NCBI GenBank assembly: GCA_947507595.1
Contig: OX382262.1
Span: 6,825,001-6,889,000 of the forward strand
Reading direction: 5' to 3'
DNA from: Pyralis farinalis
Lineage: Eukaryota > Arthropoda > Insecta > Lepidoptera > Pyralidae
DNA: 64,000 bases
Positions 46,037 through 55,308 of this stretch are shown here, one piece after another. Both the position numbers and the translations under genes were made by a program. Positions within the stretch are counted from its first letter, which is position 1. Each line of letters begins with the position of its first letter. Below the pieces are notes generated by a model. That model saw nothing but the letters and a program-made list of their open reading frames with translations. It made no database searches and was not told the DNA's origin.

Positions 46037-49000
46037 TGGCCGGACATCCTCGCTTCCTGCAGGCCAACGTCAACCACTCCGCCGGGGCTCAGGACCTTTT
46101 CCTGCAGACCATGGCGGAGTGGGACGTGGACGTGGCGGTGGTTGCGGAACCATATTTCGTGCCCTCCCGGCCTAACTGGGCCGGGGATCTGGACGGTTCC
46201 GTGGCCATCGTCGCGAGGCCTGGCGCCAGCCCCCCACTCGTGGTGTGGGGGAGGGGAGCGGGTTACGTGGCGGCGGTTCGGGGAGAGTACGCAATCATCG
46301 GTGTGTACTTCTCCCCGAACCGTGACCTGCCGGCCCTGGAGCGGCTGCTCGACGCTCTGGGGTCGGCTGTGAGGCGGCTAGCGCCCGCCCAGGTTGTCGT
46401 GGCCGGTGACTTCAACGCTAAGTCCACGGCGTGGGGGAACCCGGCCACGGAAGCCAAAGGGCGGATGGTGGAGGAGTGGGCGCTGGCCGCGGGACTGTCC
46501 CTCTTAAATAGGGGGACAGTCCACACGTGCGTGCGGTGGAACGGAGGGTCGGTGGTGGATCTGTCCTTCGCCACCGCGTCCACCGCACGCCGAGTGGAGG
46601 GCTGGAGGGTGGAGACGGGGGTGGAGACACTCTCGGACCATCGTTATATCAGGTTCGAGGTGTCTCCAGCCCCCGGGAGTCCGACGACTTCGTCCCGGTG
46701 GCGGAGCCGGTTCCCGCGTTGGGCGCTCACCAGGCTCGACCGGGAACTGGCAGAGGAGGCGGCCATTGTCGGCCGCTGGGGCCTCCCGCCAATGGAGGAT
46801 CTGGACGCCGAGGAGGAGGCTGGTCGTCTCTGCGACGCCTTCACGGCGGTGTGCAGAGCGGCCATGCCCAGCGTTGGGCGTCCGCCTCCGAGGCGGGCGG
46901 TCTACTGGTGGTCGGCTGAGATAGCCGGCCTCCGGGACGCCTGCAACGGGGCGCGTAGGGCGTATACTCGGAGCAGGCGTCGCCGCCCCCGGGACGAAGG
47001 GAGAGATGGCCATCTGCACGGCATATACGTAGAGAAGAAGAGAGCCTTGCAGATGGCCATAAGTAGGGCCAAGGAGGGAGCGTGGCAGGAGCTGCTGGAG
47101 GGCCTAGACAGGGACCCGTGGGGCCGACCGTATAAGGGAGCGCGGAACAAAATCCGCGCTCAGTCGGCCCCACTGACAGAGACCCTCCAGCCGGCCGTGT
47201 TGGAGAGGGTTGTCGGGGAACTCTTCCCCGACAACCCACGGGGCTACGCTCCCCCGAGGATGGCCCTACAGTCGGACTCCAGAGGAGAGGAGGAGGGCGC
47301 TCCGCCGCCCGTCACCGACCAGGAGATGGAGGCGGTCGTTGACCGCCTCCGAGGCAAAAAGAGGGCGCCGGGTCCGGACGGGGTGCACGGGAAGGTGCTA
47401 GCGTTGGCTCTCGTGCACCTCGGAGACAGGTTCCGGGAGCTCCTCGACTGCTGCTTGCGGTCGGGGTGCTGCCCGGGACCCTTCAGGGTGGGCCGGCTCT
47501 GCCTTCTGTTGAAGGGAGACCGGCCCCCGGACTCGGGGTCGGCGGTTCGACCAGTCGTTCTGCTGAACGAGGCGGGGAAAGCCCTAGAAAGGGTTGTCGC
47601 TTCCCGCCTCGCTCAGCACTTGGAGGATGGCCCGGGACCGGGCCTATCGGATGCCCAGTTCGGGTTCCGGGCCAGACGGTCGACCGTCGACGCCATTAGG
47701 CGCCTAAGGTCGGTGACGGAGGATGCGGAGCGCAGCGGAGATGTGGTGGTGGCGGTGTCGTTAGACATCGCCAACGCCTTCAACAGCCTCCCCCACAGTA
47801 CCATACTGGAGGCCCTCAAATACTTTGGGGTGCCTCCGTACTTGGGGAGACTGTTGAAGGCGTACTTGGAGGACAGGGAGGTGCGCTACGAGGACGCGAG
47901 GGGCCAGATGGTGAGAAGACACGTCGTGTGCGGTGTCCCACAGGGGTCCGTTCTGGGCCCCATTCTGTGGGACCTCGCATACGACTGGGTCCTGCGGGGC
48001 CGTCTCCTCCCCGGGATGGGCGTTATCTGCTATGCAGATGACACCCTCGTCACATCCCGGGGTAAGACCTTCGTGGAGGCGGCGCGGCTGGCCGAAGTCG
48101 GTGTAGGACTGGTGGTCAGCCGCATAGAGAGGCTTGGGCTTCGGGTCCGCTTGGATAAAACCGAGGCCCTCCTCTTGCGCGGGACCGGTAGGCGGGGCCC
48201 CCCCTCGGGAGCGCACCTCCAAATAGGAGGAGAAAGGATTAGGGTGAGTGCCCAGATTAGCTATCTGGGCCTCACCCTGGACGGTAGATGGACCTTCGGC
48301 CCCCACTTCGAGCGGTTGGGGCCGAGGGTCATCAGAGCTGCGGCGGCGCTGGGTCGCCTCCTGCCCAATGTGGGCGGGCCCAGCGCCGCGTGCAGGCGGC
48401 TGTACTCCGGCATCTGCCGGAGTATGGCCACGTACGGTGCCCCCATATGGGCGGAAGCCCTCTGCGCTCGGAATAGGGCTCAGCTGCGCAGAGCGCAGCG
48501 GGTCATAGCGCAGAGGGCGATAAGGGGGTACCGGACGGTGGCGTGGACGGCCGCGACCGCCCTTGCTGGCGACCCGCCCTGGGAGTTGGAGGCGGAGGTG
48601 CTCGCCGAGGTATACGGGTTTGTCTCGGATAGGAGGATTCTCGGCGAGCGCCCCACGTCGGTGGAGGTGGGGCGGTATCGCCAGCGAGGGCATGTGGAGA
48701 TGATGCGGAGGTGGGGGGAGGACCTGGCGCAGCCGCGGTACGGAGTCCGCGTTGCGGAGGCGCTGCGCCCGGTCCTGGAGGCGTGGATGCGTCGTAGGCG
48801 CAAACCCCTCACTTTCCGCATGGTGCAGGTGCTCACCGGACATGGATGCTTCGGTGAGTACCTGCACCGGGTCGCGAGGCGGGAGGAGCGGCCAGGCTGC
48901 CACGATTGTGGCGCGGCCGAGGACACTGCTCAGCATACTCTAGAGCAGTGTCCCAGATGGTCTCGGCAGCGCCACGATCTGGTGTCCGCGCTAGGTAGCG

Positions 49001-49531
49001 CGGACCTCTCGCTCCCGAGCGTGGTTCGCTCCATGCTCGGGAGTGACAGTGCCTGGCAGGCGATGGCCTCCTTCTGTGAGACCGTCATGTCCCAGAAGGA
49101 GGCCGCGGAGCGGGACAGGGAGGACGATCCTCAGGCTGCCCCGCTCCGAAGACGGCGGACGGGAGTGCGGCGTAGGCGCTACGCGCACCTACTGCCGCCT
49201 CCCTAACCTGTGGGACTAGGGGTCAGGCTGGGAACCTGGCCCCATAATGGTCCCGCCGCCGGAGGGCTGTCCCAATTTGCCGGGATGGCCCCTAGAGAGA
49301 AGAAGTCCGGCCCCTTTTGAGGGGCTGGCCAGTCGCAGTGGTGCCCTGTTGCTGACAGATCCGGGGCACCACACCAACGCGGCCGATGGCATTTCGCGGG
49401 GTTGTTTAGTGGGTATACCGTCGGACAGCCGACGGGGAGTCCCACACTACCACCGGAGGCCACCCAGGCACCGGTGGTGTGCGTAACGCATTTTTCCCCG
49501 CGTCACAAAAAAAAAAAAAAAAAAAAAAAAA
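44907..49531 (+). mobile_element. R1-clade-like non-LTR retrotransposon, 5'-truncated
   Basis: A GC-rich block in AT-rich surroundings with ORF1 (zinc knuckles), ORF2 (APE endonuclease, RT, C-terminal zinc motif), a 300-bp GC-rich 3' UTR and an uninterrupted poly(A) of about 25 nt at 49507-49531. ORF1 and ORF2 overlap as TAATG. The clade call rests on domain order, three CCHC-type knuckles and ORF2 length, as in R1, TRAS and SART elements. The 5' boundary is set at 44907, where the flanking 681-bp repeat ends. A 5' UTR is not present, so the copy looks truncated. Clean ORFs and an intact tail suggest recent insertion. Confidence 0.85.
46036..49206 (+). CDS. LINE ORF2: APE endonuclease + reverse transcriptase
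   Basis: 1056 codons, uninterrupted. The N-terminal APE-type endonuclease spans about residues 1-230, with VVAGDFNAKSTAWG near 120-135 and LSDHRYIRFEV near 198-208. The RT spans about 430-760: KRAPGPDGVHGK, RPVVLLNEAGKALERV, QFGFRARRST, VSLDIANAFNSLPH, GVPQGSVLGPILWDLAYDW, CYADDTLV (catalytic YADD near 664) and ISYLGLTLDG. A C-terminal CHDCGAAEDTAQHTLEQC zinc motif lies near 954-971. All catalytic signatures are present, so the protein could be functional. It nicks target DNA and primes reverse transcription (family knowledge). The start ATG overlaps the ORF1 stop. Confidence 0.93.
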   Translation: MAGHPRFLQANVNHSAGAQDLFLQTMAEWDVDVAVVAEPYFVPSRPNWAGDLDGSVAIVARPGASPPLVVWGRGAGYVAAVRGEYAIIGVYFSPNRDLPALERLLDALGSAVRRLAPAQVVVAGDFNAKSTAWGNPATEAKGRMVEEWALAAGLSLLNRGTVHTCVRWNGGSVVDLSFATASTARRVEGWRVETGVETLSDHRYIRFEVSPAPGSPTTSSRWRSRFPRWALTRLDRELAEEAAIVGRWGLPPMEDLDAEEEAGRLCDAFTAVCRAAMPSVGRPPPRRAVYWWSAEIAGLRDACNGARRAYTRSRRRRPRDEGRDGHLHGIYVEKKRALQMAISRAKEGAWQELLEGLDRDPWGRPYKGARNKIRAQSAPLTETLQPAVLERVVGELFPDNPRGYAPPRMALQSDSRGEEEGAPPPVTDQEMEAVVDRLRGKKRAPGPDGVHGKVLALALVHLGDRFRELLDCCLRSGCCPGPFRVGRLCLLLKGDRPPDSGSAVRPVVLLNEAGKALERVVASRLAQHLEDGPGPGLSDAQFGFRARRSTVDAIRRLRSVTEDAERSGDVVVAVSLDIANAFNSLPHSTILEALKYFGVPPYLGRLLKAYLEDREVRYEDARGQMVRRHVVCGVPQGSVLGPILWDLAYDWVLRGRLLPGMGVICYADDTLVTSRGKTFVEAARLAEVGVGLVVSRIERLGLRVRLDKTEALLLRGTGRRGPPSGAHLQIGGERIRVSAQISYLGLTLDGRWTFGPHFERLGPRVIRAAAALGRLLPNVGGPSAACRRLYSGICRSMATYGAPIWAEALCARNRAQLRRAQRVIAQRAIRGYRTVAWTAATALAGDPPWELEAEVLAEVYGFVSDRRILGERPTSVEVGRYRQRGHVEMMRRWGEDLAQPRYGVRVAEALRPVLEAWMRRRRKPLTFRMVQVLTGHGCFGEYLHRVARREERPGCHDCGAAEDTAQHTLEQCPRWSRQRHDLVSALGSADLSLPSVVRSMLGSDSAWQAMASFCETVMSQKEAAERDREDDPQAAPLRRRRTGVRRRRYAHLLPPP

Positions 49532-50211
49532 GGTGTCCGTCCCTCTTCTGTAATAGCCCAGTACTAATAATCCCTCCAGATCTCATTTTAATAGCCCAAT
49601 AATTTCCAACACATTTGCAATAGTCTCAATACCTTCCGTGACCTGGTTCATGGGTATATTGTCACATTGATATCCCCTGGACAAGCTTACGGCGGCTATA
49701 CAACATTACATCAAGCTTCTCAAAGGGGCCTCTCTGCGTTGGATGCTTATCCTCGCGCACGCCTATCAAATGACCGGGATAATACCCGTGAATCAAAATA
49801 AAATAAAATAATAATTATTATAATTGTCACATTGATATCCCCTGGACAAGGTCACGGCGGCTATACAACATTACATCAAGCTTCTCAAAGGGGCCTCTAC
49901 GTGTTGGATCGTTATCCCCGCGCACGCCTATCAAATGACCGGGATAATACCCGTGAATCAAAATAAAATAAAATAATAATAATACTGAATGCTACTCCAG
50001 GATGCTTATCTTTCGACTACGTTAGTTAGCCGAGTTCTACAGCGGATATCCCTGTTTCGATTCTAGCGACCTTGAGTTTCTCCATACGGCTTGCAGTGAA
50101 GTCTCAACATACATTGTTGCAGATCTTAGCCTTCAAGTGTTGAGTTATTTTGAATGAGGAGTGTGTCGAAGTTACTCGAATGCTGCTCAGCCGAGTTGGA
50201 TTCGTCTGTTG
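49531..50211. repeat. 681-bp direct repeat, right copy
   Basis: Starts directly after the LINE poly(A). It ends at the point where ordinary unit sequence (gcctctcggtcg) continues, as in the units at 3150 and 17350. Confidence 0.85.
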
Positions 50212-50419
50212 GCCTCTCGGTCGAATTGACTTATCAATTTCTAAAAAAATTATAAAAAAATCTTCATCAACAACTTCGAGCTTAGTGTTCCCAATCGGTA
50301 TATATATACCGGTTGGGAATATCTCCTTATGTGCACTTTGAAAAACAAAGTACACGCTGACGGAGTTGCTTGTATATTAATGTATGTATGTATATATATA
50401 TCTTCACGCCAGGTCCCTT

Positions 50420-50640
50420 GCGGGGTAGGCAGAGAGAACCGAGCGCCATGAGACGTGCTCCTTACACACCTCAAACGCTTGTTTTACATTCATAGCTCTT
50501 TTCATGCACGAAAGCCGGTTTCTAGAGCTCCGGACGTCACATTCTGATAAAACGCGACCAATTTGGTCATGGTAGGTTAGTCTTGCTCTTCCTCGGCTTC
50601 TACATCCTATCCATCCAATGTGAAAGAAGATATACATCTG
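50420..50640 (-). mobile_element. Second RTE-type LINE 3' end, 50.4 kb
   Basis: Reads RSRGRARLTYHDQIGRVLSE and MKRAMNVKQAFEVCKEHVSW; counterpart of 3340-3575. Confidence 0.6.
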
Positions 50641-51958
50641 CTTTCACATTATACATCTTCATTCGGAATTAATAATACAAAGAAACGTCACTGACAAAGG
50701 TAAATTAACTTGTCATGCACTTAAATGGTTGTCTTGTGTCGGACTCAAACCTACGACCCATGGTCAAAATGATAAAACTACCAATGCTAGTCACAGCGAC
50801 ATCTTCTCGGTTTATTAATATGTATACACAAACAAGGTTTAATTAATTAATAATTTAATTATAATTACAATAGCATGCAAGTAGTTCACTACAGAACTTC
50901 CTTTTAACATTTGTTAGCTTTTTAGAAATCATTAGTCGTACACAAGCAAACTTAATTATGAAGTTCAAAGAATGTACAGAACCCTCTTCGTTGTTCTGTA
51001 TTTTGAGAAAGGCGATAGCGTAGATACGTGACTCAAAGTAATCCAACATTATTATGTAGCGTCTAACGCAAGTTGTCTATGGATGGGTTTATTTGTCTCA
51101 AGTTTCACGGAGGATACCTAGAGTAAGTACCTCCGCCTCACAAAAAACCACAGCAATGTAATCATTCCCTGGAGGGTTATTGTATTCTTGCGAGTGAAAG
51201 ACGTAACCAAAGGAGTCCCAAGTCCAATAGTAGCTGCATTAGCAGCAAGGTTTCCAACTTGAGACAAACCTGACGTTAATTAGTATGGTAACTACTTTAC
51301 ATCGGGTGTGCCGCATGCTTGTTCGTTTCCCGACGTATTAAAAAAAATACGGCTTCGTTTCGTATTTGACCAGCTTTTAACAAACAGCTAACCAACGCTC
51401 GACAGACATGTACGCAGTAGGTTTTCTAAAAGTCTAAAGTTTTGTATTATCTCAAGGAATGTTAAAGTAAAGAGAAGGACTCAATTAATGCTCCTATATA
51501 TATACATCCTCGAATCGTATTGCTGTAGGTTAACATTCCAGAACATTTTCTTGATATTTGATAGCATAGAATAAATTAATTTATGTTATTTCTCAAGTAG
51601 TCTCAACCCTGAGCCACGCGTCCTAGGTCCATAGGGATATGTTAACTTAAGTGGTAAGTTATTTGAAATTCGAATCAGTGTAATGCGTATTAATATAAAA
51701 ACCACTAAAATATATATTTGATTATTTATTATTTTAAGATGTTAACAATGCTTGTTTACATCTAGTTCCGTATTCCGTATTGTTTACATGAAACGATTGC
51801 TGTGAGACGTCACGATATATAGAACAAACTAAAAAAATGTGACACAATGAAACAAATAACAAAAATAAAAAAAGGGTTTAATAAACTAAAACAGTAGAAA
51901 AAGAAATTGCAAGATGAATTGAAAATGAAACTCTATATGTCAAATTTACAAGTTTGTT

Positions 51959-52742
51959 TTACCATCCCAAACCGTGAGAGCCATATCCGAGACCGAGACC
52001 ACCGTATCCACCTAAAGATGGTCCGTACGCACCGTATCCACCAGCGTGTCCATCGTATCCGCCGGCGTATGCACCGTACCCATTACCGTATCCGCCATAA
52101 GCCAAAGGATTGGAATAACCATTGGCGTAACCGAGAGGAGATGAGTTGATATTAGAGTATGAATTTGAGTAGCTCACTGCGCCGTGACCTTCGTGTGCGT
52201 AGTGGCCGGGAACATTGGCTTGCACTGCCACAGCGAATAGTGCGATAATTGCTATCTGAAAGTTGAAGAGAAAGAACTGCGTAAGCATTGTATGTGTACG
52301 CGTAACAATATTTGAATATAATTCATGAACTCTTTTACAGAGAGATTTAGAGCACAAGATATTGAATTACGAGTTAATTGTGAAAGCGAACCATCAGTTC
52401 AACGTCGTAAATATAGCGCGAGAGAAAAAATATAATGCTACAAAATAAAGCATCTCTTTTCACTGAAAGTCGCGGACAATATATAATGAGATAATATTAA
52501 TACACCTATGTGAAGTCAAACAAAAGTAGGTCAGTTATTCTACAACAATTTTCAAGTCCCTTTAAGGACTTCATCTTCTTCACCGCTCTGTGTTTATTAT
52601 CCTATTAAAAGTATTTATTCTACGCACAAATTAGATTGTTATAAATACTTAATTATATTATTAGATTAGCTAATTAAAATTCCGGTGATGCGCTACGCTT
52701 TATGATTAATTGACCAAAAAGTATTATTACCTTAGAGAACAT
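51959..52742 (-). CDS. Gly/Tyr-rich secreted cuticle-type protein, copy 5 (two exons)
   Basis: Exon 1 coding 52731-52742 (MFSK), intron 52256-52730 (only 475 bp), exon 2 51959-52255; 102 residues, the longest copy. The signal peptide is MFSK-IAIIALFAVAVQA and the mature start NVPGHYAHEGHGA has P-to-Y. A Ser/Asn-rich insert (SYSNSYSNINSS) follows, then GYGNGYGAYAGGYDGHAGGYG and the shared SLGGYGGLGLGYGSHGLGW tail. The intron lacks the relict exon and the extra roughly 450-500 bp found in copies 1-4, so this is probably closest to the ancestral structure. Frame and promoter are intact. Confidence 0.86.
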
Positions 52743-52763
52743 GTTGTTTGCTGTATTTACCAC

Positions 52764-52799
52764 AACTGATGTATGATGAGCAGTACTTGCATTTATATA
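52764..52799 (-). promoter_or_regulatory. Core promoter of Gly-rich copy 5
   Basis: TATATAAA at 52792-52799 and TCAGTT initiator at 52764-52769 on the minus strand; predicted start 52767. The flanking block GCAAGTACTGCTCATCA is kept although this copy is otherwise diverged. Confidence 0.72.
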
Positions 52800-53205
52800 T
52801 GTAGCATCATGTAAAATTTACATATTGGCGCAATCACAGGAAATGCGTAAAAGGTACATTGCGGATCTGATTTTAAGGTAATCGTTACTCATTAACGAAA
52901 ATGGTCACAGGCAATAATAAGTAAAATGTAATTAATTTGTACGATGTTTTAACTAACATACAGCTTACAACCCGCCTGATGGCTATCAGTTATTGTGTTG
53001 ACACTCGGAGTATCTGAAGCATACGATTACTTATAAGAAAATAGTTTTTGAAGGGAAGAGCTGTCGGAATTTTTTGTTTCTTGGACAAAATTCGTCCGAC
53101 ATCTTATTCCAATTCATGTTATTTTTCTTACAATGTCGCAGGAGTAAACCTGGTGTGAAGTAGTTACTATAGCCTATGAATGTCTGCAATATATGACGTA
53201 CAACA

Positions 53206-53392
53206 CGCGCTTTTTCACCTTTGCTGGTAATACAGCAACTCCTTATGAGCTTAGGTAGATGTATCACTCGCGCTTTTTCACCCTTGCTGTTAACACAGAA
53301 ACTCCTTATGAGCTTAGGTAGACGTATTACTCGCACTTTTTCGCCCCTGCTGGTAACACAAAATCTTTATGAGCTTAGGTAATTTAACTCAC
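53206..53392. repeat. Three tandem 63-bp repeats
   Basis: Units start at 53206, 53269 and 53332 (cgcgctttttcacc ... gagcttaggtag). A related single unit lies at 32475-32550. Derived from SINE tail sequence. Confidence 0.85.
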
Positions 53393-53608
53393 TCGCAGGA
53401 ACACAGCAAAACTCCAGGTGGTTGTTATTTGGCTGCGGTTTTCTGTGAGGTGGAGGTACTTCCCGAGACGGGCTGCTTTGATGCGCCCTTCCTCTCAGAC
53501 CAAGACAAACAGACATGTTCATGCACACAAATATTTGTCCTGTGTAGGAATCGAACCCACGAGCGTTGGTGTCAAAGTCGCGTCATTTACCACTGCGCCA
53601 CCGAGCTC
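53383..53608 (-). mobile_element. tRNA-derived SINE, 53.5 kb (tail replaced by 63-bp repeats)
   Basis: The tRNA-like head and centre are intact; the tail side runs into the tandem repeat at 53206-53390. Confidence 0.7.
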
Positions 53609-53663
53609 GTCAAAAAAGTTCTCAAAAGTCATTAACTATGAACTACCATGAGACAGTGAATCT

Positions 53664-54010
53664 TTAATCAACTTGGGAAGTCCTAATAACAAAACGCAAA
53701 CAAAAATTTGAGCCATGAAAATGTTTAATACCTATTAGAAGACCAAAAGTAGAATCCCTTGCGGGGTAGGCACAGAGAACCGAGCGCCGCATGACTCGAT
53801 CCTTACATACCTCAATCGCTTCTTTAACGTTCATTGCTCTTCTCATGTACGCTCGCCAGTTTCTGAGGCTGCTCACATCACCTTCTGATAGAACACGATC
53901 AATTTGGTCATGGCAGCTAAGTCTTGGCCTTCTACGACTCCTACATCCTTCCACTTTTGCATTGTATATCTGTTTCGTAATTCTTTCTTCCTGAATTCTT
54001 GCCATGAGTA
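53664..54010 (-). mobile_element. RTE-type LINE 3' end, 53.7 kb
   Basis: 113-codon frame (MARIQEERITKQIYNAKVEG ... EAIEVCKDRVMRRSVLCAYP). Confidence 0.78.
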
Positions 54011-54479
54011 AAATGAATTAATAATTAAAACAAAGACTGTCGTAAATGCAATATAGGTCATCATTATTTTGGTGTATATTTGTCTACAGCTGAGCCTGTG
54101 TTTAGCTGTGGCATCTCCTTAAGAGATCCACGATCTTGAGCCACCTGTATCCACCGAATGCCTATCAATTTATTGAGGTCGTCGATTCATCACGTGGGGT
54201 GTCGCTTTACACTACGTATACAAGTACTACGTGTACTTCACAAATTGGGCTTCTGTGCAGCCTGCATTGCAGCAGCCCAATTTGTGAAGTATCTCCACTT
54301 TTAAGAAAACCGCAATCAAATCACAATTTCATGGAACGTTGTTGTGTTCCTGAAAGGGAGTGAGTTATCAGTAAGTGTTAACAGGAGTGGAGGCAACGCA
54401 CGAGCGATACCTCCTGTATTGCTCACACTAACCACTTTACATCATGCGGGCCCATACCTGCAAATGACCTATGGAGAAA

Positions 54480-55230
54480 CGCAATAACGCGATTTTGCGT
54501 AGTAAATAAAATCACCGTTACGGGTTGGGGTACTAGTTCGCGGATCAACATAGTGGCGCTTATCGGCTTATTGGTAATATACCCTCCCATAGGTCAGTAG
54601 GCTCGAATCGCTGAGATATTTAGGTGCTAAAGACTACATTTTGGTAAGTGAGGGGCTACATGCGTAGCGAAGAGGTGTATTGTTTTGTGGGCGGGCGTAG
54701 GCTTGTATGCGTCTCGACATTGAAGAAAAAGTGCTGCGGCATAAAACCCCCCAGACTTCCAGTCAGACCTCCGCAATCCAGATCTTACTGAACTAATCTA
54801 AGAAAGATAAAACCACACCTTTCTTAGCTGATCTAACACATTACAAATTTATTTTCTTTCGAAATATAATTCCTTGGACTTGCGGGTTTTCTTACGATGT
54901 TTTTCTTCGCCGCCGTGCAAGTGATAATTACAAACATGTACTTAAATCTGAAAACACTTGAAAACACACACAAATTTAGTACATGCCTAAGAATTTTCAA
55001 CTATATCTTTGGTCGTAAAAAGACGGTTCTAGCTAGACATAAAAATTAATATAAAAACAATAACAATTATTTAGCTTCAACTTTGACTTTGATGTAATGA
55101 TGTAATTTGTAAGTAATGCGTAGTTCTGTTAATTACATGTACCGTGCAGGCGAAAGTTATAACAAAAGATTGTTATTCGTGCGAGCAGTTATTTCATGCG
55201 TTGACCGCCAAAATAACAATTAGGCGCTTC
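54480..55230. other. Intergenic upstream of the 55.3 kb RR-2 gene
   Basis: No open frame or known repeat apart from a short SINE-like scrap before it (54300-54480). It probably contains the gene's upstream regulatory DNA; no specific binding site can be named. Confidence 0.4.
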
Positions 55231-55238
55231 TCCAACGA

Positions 55239-55272
55239 TATAAATATTAAATAATCGCATTGTTTAATCAAT
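55239..55272 (+). promoter_or_regulatory. Core promoter of the 55.3 kb RR-2 gene
   Basis: TATAAA at 55239-55244 within gatataaat. An initiator-like TCAATA starts at 55268, with its A 31 bp downstream of the TATA start. The 5' UTR is about 39 nt. The initiator is weaker than in the Gly-rich genes. Confidence 0.6.
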
Positions 55273-55308
55273 AGTTATTTACAACTCGGCTAGAAAAGAA
55301 GTAGAACA

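Larger units (their letters stand above)
42762..53190. repeat. Diverged unit (U6) carrying Gly-rich copy 5 and the R1-like LINE
   Basis: The start motif ttacctataaatatga, minus SINE, RTE 3' ends, Gly-rich gene 3' flank and copy 5 are in the standard order. They are interrupted by the composite element and LINE at 44022-50211. The plus SINE is reduced to a remnant near 51300. Confidence 0.7.

Noticed and set aside
53031..53336. 101-codon frame with repeated RLPKLIRS and KGEKARV peptides
   Set aside because: It is a translation of the 63-bp tandem repeat; no start context and no conservation.
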